A stretch of DNA of 64,000 nucleotides, taken from positions 42,827-106,826 of the forward strand of contig CAMDUB010000003.1 of assembly GCA_945878575.1 (NCBI GenBank). Direction: 5' to 3'. Shown piece by piece: positions 53,201-61,720 of the stretch (positions within the stretch are counted from its first letter, which is position 1; each line of letters opens with the position of its first letter). Position numbers and translations under genes: made by a program. Origin of the DNA: Phycisphaera mikurensis NBRC 102666 (lineage in GTDB: Bacteria; Planctomycetota; Phycisphaerae; Phycisphaerales; SM1A02). The notes under the pieces are model-generated. The model had not been told where the DNA came from. It was given only the letters and a program-made list of their open reading frames with translations, and searched no databases.

Positions 53201-53817
53201 TCCACCATGGTGCGAGCGGGCCACTGAATATCGGCGAATGGAGTCATCAAACGAAGTAGCGCGGTCTTTGATGTCTCGGGCGCAAAGATCACCAGTAGCA
53301 CCAATGTGACAACGGCCACACCTGCCGCTGTCACAGCGCGCTTTGCGGGTTGTTGGTTCACACGCTGATACGTTGCCTTCTGAGAAACCGCCTGTGCCTC
53401 ATCAATCACCATGGATGTCAATGGATTGACGTGACTGCTGGGTGTGGTCTGCGCCTGTGCCAGATCGGCACCCGCCGCCAGTTTCCCGCGCGCCATCGCG
53501 CTTCCACGTTCAAGCCACAATGCAACCTCAACCAGTGATGGTGAGAACCGAAACGCTGGTAGCACCTTGAGTACAAACCACCCAGCCCCACCCCCAACAA
53601 GCATCGCCAATTCAATGACGCGAATGAACGACGGCAGGCGAAGCAACCGATCAAGTACCACCGCAACAACAATGGCGAGCAACCCAAATGCAATGGCTTG
53701 CGACAACCGCTCTATCACCAAAGCCCGACGAATTGCCGATCGGGTCTTTCCAAGCGTAACCAACACCCCATCGGTTGTTGGTGTGGCGGTTTCTGAGATT
53801 GGAGAGTTGCCATTCAT
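50209..53817 (-). CDS. giant membrane-anchored coiled-coil protein (DUF4175-like)
   Basis: A 1202-residue protein. Two or three membrane segments lie near the N-terminus (about 40-60, 68-88, 160-180), followed by a beta-rich exported region (about 185-545) and a very long Ala/Glu/Gln/Arg-rich coiled coil (about 545-1080) with runs of heptads, ending in a Gly/Pro-rich tail. The architecture resembles DUF4175 proteins known from some alphaproteobacteria and present in planctomycete MoxR operons. A mechanical or scaffolding role in the envelope is likely but inferred. It starts six bases after the VWA gene stop. Confidence 0.8.
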   Translation of the reverse strand: MNGNSPISETATPTTDGVLVTLGKTRSAIRRALVIERLSQAIAFGLLAIVVAVVLDRLLRLPSFIRVIELAMLVGGGAGWFVLKVLPAFRFSPSLVEVALWLERGSAMARGKLAAGADLAQAQTTPSSHVNPLTSMVIDEAQAVSQKATYQRVNQQPAKRAVTAAGVAVVTLVLLVIFAPETSKTALLRLMTPFADIQWPARTMVEPAMASLVHPRGVALSLRAQSVRGDAADMRVEAEYRLMRDGDGEWRKVLLSAQPDGAFERLVETDGESIEVLFRTEDMETLPIVIRLVPPPVVVSARATVTPPAYLSGRVDIRTIELGTGTDRRATVSPPVLTGSTITIDTVMRGTTAVPTEPSARALWLTETISIVGVDGTQITPQFTVDGGDQTHWSMIWVASGRGVLELKPRGTDGILPSERIAFEIPAIDDAPPAITIVEPTADETVTPAATPLVVAEGRDDFGVKRSWIDVSVIHNDAPSRRVSTVEGSQGTSARVETTLLLAEFAVEPGDRVVCVGNITDAFENNGSPRSAVVSSPRVFRVISASELSAQVRSRLGQMREAAGRLREEQAGIADAIKDVAERTKANGAAATEAERAQIAGSEGRMADRIAAFERSLAELASKLERNKTDGEGLSETIQEASELARTASQRSQEGATALPDAALVDNAAERASESESALADLETALQRDRETAELTRRIDKLAERIDVASKDTRAAAEKSVGKQRNQLSEETKALMDRSAQAQREAAAEARALAEDLGKRAEEIQKQDKPDEGAAEAMREAQQEADDRGLARQLEQAAQQTEKNQMQGAQQSQQQAQQAVQAMQQAMKNQNKRRTEELERRITDVVDALRSLLGTIETNTLTMQKLTATDVAEVDRVAKLMLQLSRNASGIAENAAAAGQPMRRTTTLIIRGAEQLDAVATSLRKEAADVAQAQEGLDAARNSIQEALASAQKAKNDAEKDAENLRREELRGVYEQVLERQRSARSGAEAIVPAPGKTLDRRGFVESKRIAAEQATVTGLLTTIGARGDVSGSELYATSNQEMISASTLAGQDLSASAVSKRTVLVQREVEASLASLIEALADPPEADDPFAEAPKEGGGQQPPGGGSMAGAPRVPPMAELRLLRTMAQRVLDDTKSASDLPEADRTAYLARIAMRQKRLTELGERWVKAMEEQSRPPDVNMESPNNSDAPTTGGSGAGGKP

Positions 53818-53823
53818 CGTCGT

Positions 53824-56178
53824 TTAAATCAGTCGCGCACTTCGCCGAATAATCCATTCAGAAGCCAGGAGTGACATCAGTATTGCAAGTGCGAGTGGGC
53901 TATTCCAAATCGGATCGCGGAGCGGATTTTCGGTGCGAATCGACCTGTTTGGCAGTGAGCGAACCAGTGCCGCCGCGTCTGCCGGCGCAACCACCCGGCC
54001 GCCCGTCTCACGTGCAAGTGACTCAAGCAGTGGCCGGTCTGCCTCGGCATCGCGCAATTCACGATCACTCCGGGTGACCTCAAGAATCGCCCCGTCTCCA
54101 GCACGCGCAGCCAACGATGGATCGCGCGGGCGAACCTTCCAACGACCCTCTCGCTCTGGGGACCATGCTGCTACAAACAATCCACCCGTGCCAGGCATCG
54201 CAACGATGTCAACGGCTGATCCGCGCGAGTCCTCAGGAATTGCCTCAAGTGCAACAGTTGTTGGTTGCGCACCAGTAGGAAGCTCCACTTCTACTCGCAC
54301 TGTATCTCCAACAACTGCGCGACCTGGCTCAATGGCAATGCGTACTTCCTCGCGCCCAATACCCAATGATGGACGCGCCAATGACCGTAGTAACTGCACC
54401 CAAAACCGTTCTGGATACGTTTCGCCACGACCATTGCGCCAGCGCCAGATCTCATCAGTCGCTACATACAACACATTTCCCGCCCCGTAGCGCATCCCCA
54501 CCACTAGTGGAGCATGGCCACCCTCGATCTCCTGCGCTGATTCGGCAAGGATTTCACTTGCGGGCTTCAGTGATTGAATCGGAATACGCTGTGCCCACTC
54601 CAACTGCGCCCAACCCTCGTCCGGCGAGAGCAACTCCGCTGGGAATGCCGACTTTGGATCATCAGCCAACCGCAACACACCAAGGCGTGCGGCGAGTGGT
54701 GTGGGTGACAAATTGACTGGGACAGACAATCGCTCCAGTTCATATGGCCCTGTAAATGGCAGCAATTCCTCAGCGGATGTGCCATGCCATGTTCGTGGCG
54801 TACTCCGTGATCCACCGATCCACGCAAGCCCAGTACCCCGCTCTGCAACTGCGCGCTTCATTTCCAACAGTTGCTCGCCAGTGAAGAAGGTGGCAGGAAT
54901 GTCGCCGATCACAATGAGGTCAAACCGCTCAAACTCTTCGCGCGTCCGCGGCAACCGCGCGATCGGCGTGTTGCCCTCCTGCGCAAAGTCCCGGTCAGCG
55001 GATAGCAGCATCACGGAACTTTCAATCGTTTGTTCGCGTTGCAGCAAGTTCTTGAGATAGCGATATTCCCAGCGCGGATAGCCATCGATGTAGAGGACTC
55101 GCATCGGCCGATCGACCAAGGTAATCGGTACGGCGCGTCGATTATTCACAGGTAGCAAGTCACGTGCTGGTTGCCCATCAGTAGTTGTGCTTGCTACCAA
55201 TGAATCCGAAACACGCACCTCCCAACGCGCGTCGCCGGTGGTTGTTGGACTCGCTACCAGCTGCACCGTGTCGCGTTGTGGTGCGGCCTCGCCTTCCACA
55301 TTCGCTCCCGCTGGAAGTTCGGCGAAGTCCAATACTGTGCCAGTGGCGGTATCAACCAACTCAACACGCGAAGCGCGCGCGCGCGCTGGCCCGCGGCGTT
55401 CGATGACTGCTTCAACCGGAACAATATCCTTGGAAAATGCACGTTTTGGCGCCTGAACGGCAGTGATTGCTGTGTCACCAACCGCTACGTCTGCACCCAA
55501 TACAACCGACGAGACGGTGACACCTTCCGCTTGAAGCCGTCGAATCAGATTTCGATCAGGCGGATCGGTGGTGCGACCATCCGTCAGCAAGACCACCGCA
55601 CTCACTTGTCGCCCCGATGAACGCGACAGCGCTTGCTCAATCGAACGCGAAAGAAGTGACTGATCACCAACAGCATCACCGATAGCAACGCTTCCATCGT
55701 TCGCACGGGTCAGTGGTGTCAAGGCATCAGAAAATCCATACCACGCCACGCGGTGCTCACTGCCGATCTGCGCAAATGGTGAATCACTATTGACAAGCTG
55801 CCGCAGCGCCGCGTCGCGAGACTTGGGCTCTTTGAGTGAATCGCTCAAGTCCGCCACTTCCATGGAACGACTTCTGTCCGCCAAAATAATTACCGAATCT
55901 GGCTCTACCGACTCTTGTGGAACCTCAAGTAGCGGTCCCAAGAACAGCGCTACGAGAAAGATGATCGTGAATGTTCGCAACGAACACAAAACCCGACGTT
56001 TTTCCGTGGATATGGCAATGTTTCGATATGAGCCCCACGCCACCAGTAGCGCCAATACGCACACCAACAACCAGGCAAATGTTGGGATGGGACGCTCCCA
56101 CGCAAAGCGCACCGCGGTTGCATCAACCGGAAGCGATTGCAGCCCGAACATCCAGCGCACCAGTGTGTTGTTGATCAC
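53824..56178 (-). CDS. VWA-domain membrane protein with glutamine-amidotransferase-like domain
   Basis: A 784-residue protein with two N-terminal membrane segments (about 33-52, 68-85), a von Willebrand A-like domain (about 92-250) whose metal site DRSRS is intact (IILADRSRSMEV), a beta-rich middle, a class I amidotransferase-like domain (about 355-570: MRVLYIDGYPRWEYR, FDLIVIGDIP, LAWIGG) and a C-terminal membrane helix (about 760-775). Such proteins always accompany MoxR and DUF58. The amidotransferase-like domain lacks an obvious nucleophile Cys, so it is probably non-catalytic. Overlaps the BatA-like gene by ATGA. Confidence 0.82.
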   Translation of the reverse strand: MINNTLVRWMFGLQSLPVDATAVRFAWERPIPTFAWLLVCVLALLVAWGSYRNIAISTEKRRVLCSLRTFTIIFLVALFLGPLLEVPQESVEPDSVIILADRSRSMEVADLSDSLKEPKSRDAALRQLVNSDSPFAQIGSEHRVAWYGFSDALTPLTRANDGSVAIGDAVGDQSLLSRSIEQALSRSSGRQVSAVVLLTDGRTTDPPDRNLIRRLQAEGVTVSSVVLGADVAVGDTAITAVQAPKRAFSKDIVPVEAVIERRGPARARASRVELVDTATGTVLDFAELPAGANVEGEAAPQRDTVQLVASPTTTGDARWEVRVSDSLVASTTTDGQPARDLLPVNNRRAVPITLVDRPMRVLYIDGYPRWEYRYLKNLLQREQTIESSVMLLSADRDFAQEGNTPIARLPRTREEFERFDLIVIGDIPATFFTGEQLLEMKRAVAERGTGLAWIGGSRSTPRTWHGTSAEELLPFTGPYELERLSVPVNLSPTPLAARLGVLRLADDPKSAFPAELLSPDEGWAQLEWAQRIPIQSLKPASEILAESAQEIEGGHAPLVVGMRYGAGNVLYVATDEIWRWRNGRGETYPERFWVQLLRSLARPSLGIGREEVRIAIEPGRAVVGDTVRVEVELPTGAQPTTVALEAIPEDSRGSAVDIVAMPGTGGLFVAAWSPEREGRWKVRPRDPSLAARAGDGAILEVTRSDRELRDAEADRPLLESLARETGGRVVAPADAAALVRSLPNRSIRTENPLRDPIWNSPLALAILMSLLASEWIIRRSARLI

Positions 56179-58400
56179 GACACACCCCCACTCGCTACCT
56201 GTTGAGTGTTTGGTTGGCGAGCGGTGATTGGGCGAGCGCCTGCGGCATACGAAAATCGACGAGCAAGGAATGCTTCTAGTACCGCCAACAACACCGCCAT
56301 CACAAAGAGTGACGGCGCAATACCGCTGGTTTGCCGTGGCGATATTGGCTGTGTGCCATTACTGGGAGCGCCATTGCTTGTACTCCCAACCCAACTCACT
56401 TCACCAGTAGTACTGAGCCACTTGTTCAATTGGTCATGTTCGACAGGTGCTACTGAGGCCGCTCGGTCATCAACAATGGCCGCCATCACGCCTTGCACCC
56501 GCCCGGAGCTGTCGAGCATTTCAAACATGCCGCCGCGCTCGATTGGGCTTGTCGCGCGCCCGCCAGCGCCCACAGCAATCGCACGGGCACCTGGCAAGGC
56601 GCCGCCGTCTGGTGCTATTGGTCGCAGTTCCACCACACCAGCACGATCAATGTCTGGCTGTGAACCAACAACCACTACTTGTGCAGCCGATGCATGTCGC
56701 CGACCTTCAGCGATTAACTCTTGCCACAGCGGCACCATGAGTGGCTTTAGTGGCAAAGTCGTCCACGACAAGTCAATCGCACTGGTGAAGAGCACCACCA
56801 TTCCCCGTGCACTCAATGGGCGCCACGACACCACAAACGGGCTCCCGTCTTGCAGTGATAGTTGGGTTGCGGTCGGATCCATCGAAACATCTACAGCGAG
56901 CGTGCGGAACACCTCAACCGCTGGTGCCAGTTGTGGAAGTTCAGCCCCAAGTGTCGCCAGATAAGAGGTGTTCGGTTGTTCGGATGCAAGTGTGCTTGAC
57001 GCAGAAAGGTCATGTGCTTCCAGCGCCAGTTTCCATGGTGAAGAAAAAGCACTGGTGAACTGGCTTGTCCACGCTTGAACCAATTCACCCGCCGCTGGAA
57101 GAACAACCACTACACCGCCACGAGTGACAAACGACGTCAATAGGGTCCATTGTTGCGTGTTGAGAAGTTGTGGTTGTGCAATGACAATGGTGTCGGTCGC
57201 CGCAATGGTCCGCGAGTCAAGTGCGGCCGGATCCGTCATGGTCACATCAATAGCAGCCGCATCACCAGGCGCAAGTGCTCGAGAAACCCATTCACCAGCA
57301 GGAAGCCGATCAATCGCGGCGCTGGTCTCAAACGTCCGTCGATCAACAACAACCACGCGCAATCGATCGGTGGGTGCAAGAATGGTCGCACGTGAGTCAT
57401 CAACAGGCTGTGCGTCAGCCGAAATTGACGCCACCACGGCCCGTCGTAACGCCAATGCTGGATCTCCAGCCCGCTCGGAGAGCATCACAGTCACCGCTCG
57501 CTCACGCTCTCCCGCGCTCAGTTCGACCGGTCGCTCCACTGGGGAGGTCAAGGTTGGTCCAGTCACACGCACAGTTGTGCGAAGAACCCCATCGCCACGA
57601 TCACGGGTCACCATCACCCGCAACACAACCGGTGCTCCGGGTCCTGTTCCGGCTACCCGGTCAACTTCAATGGAGGTAATGCGAAGGTTGATACCGTCAG
57701 GTGTGGGTTCGGTTGTTGCACGAACAGTCACTGGTGTTTCGGCATTTCCAACCTTTTGCAGTGGCGCAAGTCCACCCACAAACCCTGCCCGGAACGCGCT
57801 GCAAACCAAGATTTCTTGCTGTGTTCCTGCGGACTCTTCGTGCGCAAGTATGGCGGTGGCAGCCGCAAGCGCCGCACTGAGATCACTTGCAGATTCTGTT
57901 GCTGCGAGCCCCGTCAGCCGCTGGATGGCGCCGCGATGGTCAAGTGAAGCCGCCTCGCGACTAGAAATATTCGCCCGCGATGTGAGCACAACCGCCACAC
58001 GATCTCCGGGAAGTAGTTGCTCTATCTCCGATCGTGCAGTTACCAACGACTGATCGAATGCCGTGCCGGTACCAAGGCGCTCGTTTGCGGCTGCCGAATC
58101 ATCAATAATGACCACCAGTGTTCGAACAACACGCGTGGTTGCAATAGTCGATCCAATAAATGGCGCCGCAATAGCCAGGCCAGCACAAATCACCAGAAGG
58201 CAGCGAACCGCAAGCAGTAGCCAGCGTTCTACGCGCCGTTTGCGCTCAACGCGTCGCAGTGCTTCGCGCAACAAGTCCATAGCGGCCCATTCAACTGGCT
58301 TGCGCCTTCTTCGCATCAATAGATGGATTGCCACAGGTACAGCAGTGGCTGCGCCCGCCGCGATAGCCAAGCCCGGTGATGCAAAGGTCAGCAGACTCAA
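56175..58400 (-). CDS. BatA-type N-terminal domain membrane protein with degenerate VWA
   Basis: A 741-residue protein opening with the BatA N-terminal module (two helices about 9-27 and 60-80 around PVAIHLLMRRRRKPVEWAAMDLL). A VWA-like domain follows (about 90-270), but the metal site reads DDSAA instead of DxSxS, so cation binding may be lost, in contrast to the downstream neighbour. A long exported beta-rich region leads to a C-terminal membrane helix (about 695-713). Part of the MoxR operon; both ends overlap neighbours by 4 bases. Confidence 0.83.
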   Translation of the reverse strand: MSLLTFASPGLAIAAGAATAVPVAIHLLMRRRRKPVEWAAMDLLREALRRVERKRRVERWLLLAVRCLLVICAGLAIAAPFIGSTIATTRVVRTLVVIIDDSAAANERLGTGTAFDQSLVTARSEIEQLLPGDRVAVVLTSRANISSREAASLDHRGAIQRLTGLAATESASDLSAALAAATAILAHEESAGTQQEILVCSAFRAGFVGGLAPLQKVGNAETPVTVRATTEPTPDGINLRITSIEVDRVAGTGPGAPVVLRVMVTRDRGDGVLRTTVRVTGPTLTSPVERPVELSAGERERAVTVMLSERAGDPALALRRAVVASISADAQPVDDSRATILAPTDRLRVVVVDRRTFETSAAIDRLPAGEWVSRALAPGDAAAIDVTMTDPAALDSRTIAATDTIVIAQPQLLNTQQWTLLTSFVTRGGVVVVLPAAGELVQAWTSQFTSAFSSPWKLALEAHDLSASSTLASEQPNTSYLATLGAELPQLAPAVEVFRTLAVDVSMDPTATQLSLQDGSPFVVSWRPLSARGMVVLFTSAIDLSWTTLPLKPLMVPLWQELIAEGRRHASAAQVVVVGSQPDIDRAGVVELRPIAPDGGALPGARAIAVGAGGRATSPIERGGMFEMLDSSGRVQGVMAAIVDDRAASVAPVEHDQLNKWLSTTGEVSWVGSTSNGAPSNGTQPISPRQTSGIAPSLFVMAVLLAVLEAFLARRFSYAAGARPITARQPNTQQVASGGVS

Positions 58401-59347
58401 CGCCCGCCCCCACGTAGAAACGTTTCGCGACGCGCCAACAACGCAGCCAATGCTGGCCCGACAGATTCATGTGTATCCAAACGAATCATGTCGAAACCAA
58501 AGCCACGCGCGAGCCTTTCCAGTTCGCGCTCGTCTTCCGCCAATACATCTAAATACGCTTGGCGGATACTGCGGGTGTCTACTTCCAGTGTCGCTTCGCC
58601 CTCAAGGCCTTCAAAGGGCGCGTTCTCGTCAAGATCAAATCGCAGCTCCGCTCTGTCAAGAACACGGACCAATATGACATCATGACCACGGTGTCGCAAC
58701 CGAGCAAGTGCATCTTTGACCTGTTGCTTCGGCATGAGAAAGTCACTGACAATCACTACCAGTGATCGATGAGTTCCTCGTGAAAGTAACTCATCAACAG
58801 CGCGTGGTAGATCGGCGCGCCCATCAACAGCATGTGTTGCTAAACACTGAACAATGGCACGCCAGTGGCCTTGTGAGTTAGAGCACCGTGTAGCGGCGAT
58901 CAGTGTCTGACCAAACATTTCCGTAGAAACGCGGTCGCGTTGCGCAAGACCAAGAAACGCCATGGCAGCCGCCGCTGCAGTGGCGTGATCAAACTTTGTC
59001 CAGTTTGATTGTTTACCCGTCTGTGTGCCGCCCCATCCATCTTTGCTGCCGAGCGTTCCAAAGCGCATGCTTCCAGAGGCGTCCACCATGATGTGGATAT
59101 CAAGATTGGTTTCTTGTTGAAATCGCTTGAGATACAACTTATCGCTGCGCCCAAACACCTTCCAATCAATGTGACGCACCGGGTCGCCGGCAACGTATTG
59201 CCGGTGTTCCGCAAACTCCACCGCCAGGCCCTGGTACGGCGAACGATGCATTCCACTCATGACACCCTCCGCGATGCGCTTCGCGCGCAACTCGAATGGT
59301 CCCAATTGGGCAAGTGTCTCTGGTGCCAGGTACTGCTCTGCGCGCAC
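58397..59347 (-). CDS. DUF58 domain protein
   Basis: A 316-residue soluble protein that matches the MoxR-partner family DUF58: ELRAKRIAEGVMSGMHRS, YVAGDPVRHIDWKVFGRSDKLYLKRF, then a VWA-like domain with an intact metal site in MVDASGSMRFG. The start is GTG at 59347, ten bases after the moxR stop. DUF58 proteins are proposed to work as substrate-side adaptors for the MoxR ATPase; the mechanism is not established. Confidence 0.9.
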   Translation of the reverse strand: MRAEQYLAPETLAQLGPFELRAKRIAEGVMSGMHRSPYQGLAVEFAEHRQYVAGDPVRHIDWKVFGRSDKLYLKRFQQETNLDIHIMVDASGSMRFGTLGSKDGWGGTQTGKQSNWTKFDHATAAAAAMAFLGLAQRDRVSTEMFGQTLIAATRCSNSQGHWRAIVQCLATHAVDGRADLPRAVDELLSRGTHRSLVVIVSDFLMPKQQVKDALARLRHRGHDVILVRVLDRAELRFDLDENAPFEGLEGEATLEVDTRSIRQAYLDVLAEDERELERLARGFGFDMIRLDTHESVGPALAALLARRETFLRGGGR

Positions 59348-59357
59348 AGAACTCCGT

Positions 59358-60446
59358 TCAGGCGCCCGCAGGCTTCACGAGGCGTTCTAGTTCCTTGGCG
59401 CCGGCTGCGCCGGTGTCTTCCACGCGAATCTCCCGCAGCAATTCATCGATCACCTGATCTGGACCAATGCGATCCGCTTGTGCATTGAAATTCAATTGCA
59501 GCCGATGCCGAAGAATTGGCTTCGCAACCGCACGCACATCATCAGGCGTTGCCGTCGGTGCGCCCGCAAGGAGCGCGCGAGCCTTTGCGGCCAGCACCAA
59601 GAATTGACTTGCACGGGGCCCAGCGCCCCAGCTCACATAGTCCATGATCCGCAATTTTTGGCCACCCGGCAACGCATTTGGTGAGGTTGCTTCTTGGGCT
59701 TGTCGAGTAGCGCGAACCAATCGAAGCGCATACCGCACCACATGGTCTGCAACTGGGACTTCCCGTACCAGCGCCTGAATGGCACGCACATCTTCGCCAC
59801 TGAGCACGCGCTCGGTTGGCTTTGGCGCTGCGCCGGTGGTGCGCCGAACGATTTCCGCCTCCTCGTCCGCGGTTGGATATCCAATGAGAATCTGCAACAT
59901 GAATCGATCGAGCTGCGCTTCTGGAAGTGGATAGGTGCCTTCCTGTTCGATGGGATTTTGGGTCGCTAGTACAAAGAACGGGTCGGGCAATGGGTGATTC
60001 ACACCTCCAACCGTTACTTGTCGCTCTTGCATTGACTCCAAGAGCGCGCTCTGGGTCTTCGGTGGCGTGCGGTTGATTTCATCTGCCAGAATGACGTTGG
60101 AAAATATTGGTCCTGGAACAAATCGCAGGCGTCGCGTTCCGGTTGATCGATCTTCTTCAATCACCTCGGTGCCAGTCATGTCGCTTGGCATCAAGTCCGG
60201 CGTGAACTGAATGCGCGAGAACCCAAGGGACATGCTCCGAGCCAATGTAGAAACCAACAGCGTCTTAGCAAGGCCGGGGACACCCTCAATCAATGCATGC
60301 CCGCCGCAGGCCAGCGCGATCATGACTTCATCAATCACCCGGTCTTGTCCAACAATGACCGAATGCACCGCCGTACGCAATCGCTCGGTGGCCGCCTTTG
60401 CATCGGCGGGGGTATGAATGACCGTCGATGGGGCGGAATCTTGCAT
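59358..60446 (-). CDS. MoxR-family AAA ATPase
   Basis: A 362-residue cytosolic AAA+ ATPase of the MoxR type, first gene of the operon. Visible are EGVPGLAKTLL (Walker A, about 53-63), VILADEINRTPPKTQSALLESMQERQV (Walker B and sensor strand), LATQNPIEQEGTYPLPEAQLDRF (sensor 1 and arginine finger area) and the C-terminal lid. The ATG at 60446 gives the normal N-terminus; a longer frame would overlap mutM. It is divergent from mutM with 22 bases between starts. Confidence 0.93.
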   Translation of the reverse strand: MQDSAPSTVIHTPADAKAATERLRTAVHSVIVGQDRVIDEVMIALACGGHALIEGVPGLAKTLLVSTLARSMSLGFSRIQFTPDLMPSDMTGTEVIEEDRSTGTRRLRFVPGPIFSNVILADEINRTPPKTQSALLESMQERQVTVGGVNHPLPDPFFVLATQNPIEQEGTYPLPEAQLDRFMLQILIGYPTADEEAEIVRRTTGAAPKPTERVLSGEDVRAIQALVREVPVADHVVRYALRLVRATRQAQEATSPNALPGGQKLRIMDYVSWGAGPRASQFLVLAAKARALLAGAPTATPDDVRAVAKPILRHRLQLNFNAQADRIGPDQVIDELLREIRVEDTGAAGAKELERLVKPAGA

Positions 60447-60468
60447 GGCGGAAGTATAGTTGTGCACC

Positions 60469-61377
60469 TTGCCGGAACTCGCAGAAATTGAGGCTTTGCG
60501 CCGCACGATTGCACCTGCCCTGATCGGGCACGTGTTGCGGGTCGCCACTATCGGCCCATACGACATGCGCGCACGCGGTAATGGCCGGGGTGAAGGTCAT
60601 CGAACCAAGCGCGCCTGGATGACTCCCTTGGAATTGTTAGATAGGGCAACCATCCACTCGATTGCGCGTCACGGGAAGCGCCTGGCAATCATCGCTTTGG
60701 ATGGACGCTGTTTGGTCGTACAGCTTGGCATGAGTGGACAATTGATTGCTGGCAGTGATGCCCACGGTTCACATCAACACGTCACCTGGCATGTAACGAA
60801 ATCCAAGCGAGGTCAAGGTCTCGGTCAACCCGCGTCAATACCGTTGATTTTTCGTGATCCGCGCCGCTTTGGTGGGCTAACGGCCTATGAAAGTACAACG
60901 TCTCTCTATGAATCATGGAGTGCCGAACTTGGTCCAGATGCACTGACGATTCAAGCGCAAGCTCTTCGTTCCGCAATGACTGGGGCGCGTGCAGTCAAGG
61001 TCGCCCTGCTCGATCAAACGATCGTGGCTGGTGTCGGAAACATCTACGCCGATGAATCACTACACCTTGCGGGTATTGATCCTCGCATGCGGTGTGAGCA
61101 ATTGTCACCCAAACGCGTCACGGCCCTGGCGCTCGCAATCAGAACCATCTTGAATCGCGCCATCAAACATGGTGGAAGCACCTTGCGTGACTACCGATCA
61201 GGTCTTGGGGTTGCCGGTACCGCGCAAGCCCTGCACGCCGTTTATGGGCGGGCGGGCGATCCCTGCGGGTCTTGTGGCGAATTACTTCATGGAACGCGTC
61301 TGGGTGGTCGTGCGACCGTCTGGTGTCGTTCGTGCCAGCCTGGCGTGGATAGCACGGGCGCCGTCAATCGAAAGTGA
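60469..61377 (+). CDS. mutM: formamidopyrimidine-DNA glycosylase
   Basis: Base-excision repair glycosylase/AP lyase removing oxidised purines. I start it at the TTG at 60469, which gives MPELAEIE and so leaves Pro as the N-terminal catalytic residue after Met removal; the longer frame from 60460 would hide it. Other landmarks are RHGKRLAIIALDGR, VGNIYADESLHLAGIDPR, GGSTLRDY and a C-terminal zinc finger (CGSC near 267-270 and CRSC near 287-290). Length 302 residues is normal. A 343-base gap then separates it from dnaA. Confidence 0.93.
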   Translation: MPELAEIEALRRTIAPALIGHVLRVATIGPYDMRARGNGRGEGHRTKRAWMTPLELLDRATIHSIARHGKRLAIIALDGRCLVVQLGMSGQLIAGSDAHGSHQHVTWHVTKSKRGQGLGQPASIPLIFRDPRRFGGLTAYESTTSLYESWSAELGPDALTIQAQALRSAMTGARAVKVALLDQTIVAGVGNIYADESLHLAGIDPRMRCEQLSPKRVTALALAIRTILNRAIKHGGSTLRDYRSGLGVAGTAQALHAVYGRAGDPCGSCGELLHGTRLGGRATVWCRSCQPGVDSTGAVNRK

Positions 61378-61720
61378 TGGCCACCTTGGCGCGACAGGGT
61401 TCAGAAGGAGTGAACTCTATATATTCCTCCTCCTAGTAAAGAGCCCTGACGGTTGGTGGACAACCCAGAAAGCGCACCCATAAACCACTGTGTAATATGG
61501 AGATACGTTGGAAATACGGTTGTGGCTGAGTTGTCAACTCATCGTCACTAACGTTCATGAGCCGCTTGTTAGCGAAGCGTTTGGACTCGCAGCCGCCCGA
61601 TACACCGCGCTATCCACAACCCCACACAACCTTGTTCGGTTATTGCTCTTAAACCAGTCGCGGACAGTCGTCACTAACCGTCAGGTACTACACCTTAGAC
61701 CCACGCTCGTGGACAGTGGC
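61378..61720. other. intergenic region between mutM and dnaA, candidate oriC
   Basis: The longest gene-free stretch in the window. It holds a DnaA-box-like TATCCACAA (61611-61619, one mismatch from TTATCCACA in its 9-base frame CTATCCACA), a related TTGTCCACC on the minus strand within 61451-61465 (an inverted repeat GGTTG/CAACC), GGTTGTGG at 61519-61526 and CCACAACC at 61614-61621 as inverse copies, an A/T-rich CTATATATTCC near 61417, a palindrome TGAGTTG-T-CAACTCA (61527-61541), and two copies of CGTCACTAAC (61543-61552, 61668-61677). Together with dnaA next door this is a candidate replication origin; no single element is decisive. Confidence 0.4.
61527..61541. repeat. 15-bp palindrome in the mutM-dnaA gap
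   Basis: TGAGTTG, a central T, then CAACTCA: seven perfect base pairs. It lies amid DnaA-box-like sites and could be an operator or origin element. It is short enough to occur by chance. Confidence 0.4.

Larger units (their letters stand above)
47005..60446 (-). other. eight-gene MoxR/BatA-type operon
   Basis: Eight minus-strand genes from moxR (60446) to 47005 run with gaps of 10 and 6 bases or 4-base overlaps: moxR, DUF58, BatA-like, VWA/GATase-like, coiled-coil giant, collagen-like, squalene-cyclase-repeat, exported unknown. Five of the seven junctions are ATGA overlaps. MoxR AAA ATPases with DUF58 and VWA partners are proposed to remodel or mature envelope or metal-protein targets; the additional exported members point to a periplasm-facing complex. 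The job of the planctomycete version is not known. Confidence 0.85.

Noticed and set aside
57124..58053. Plus-strand open frame of about 309 codons
   Set aside because: Antisense to the BatA-like gene; Ser/Arg/Thr-rich translation typical of a shadow frame.
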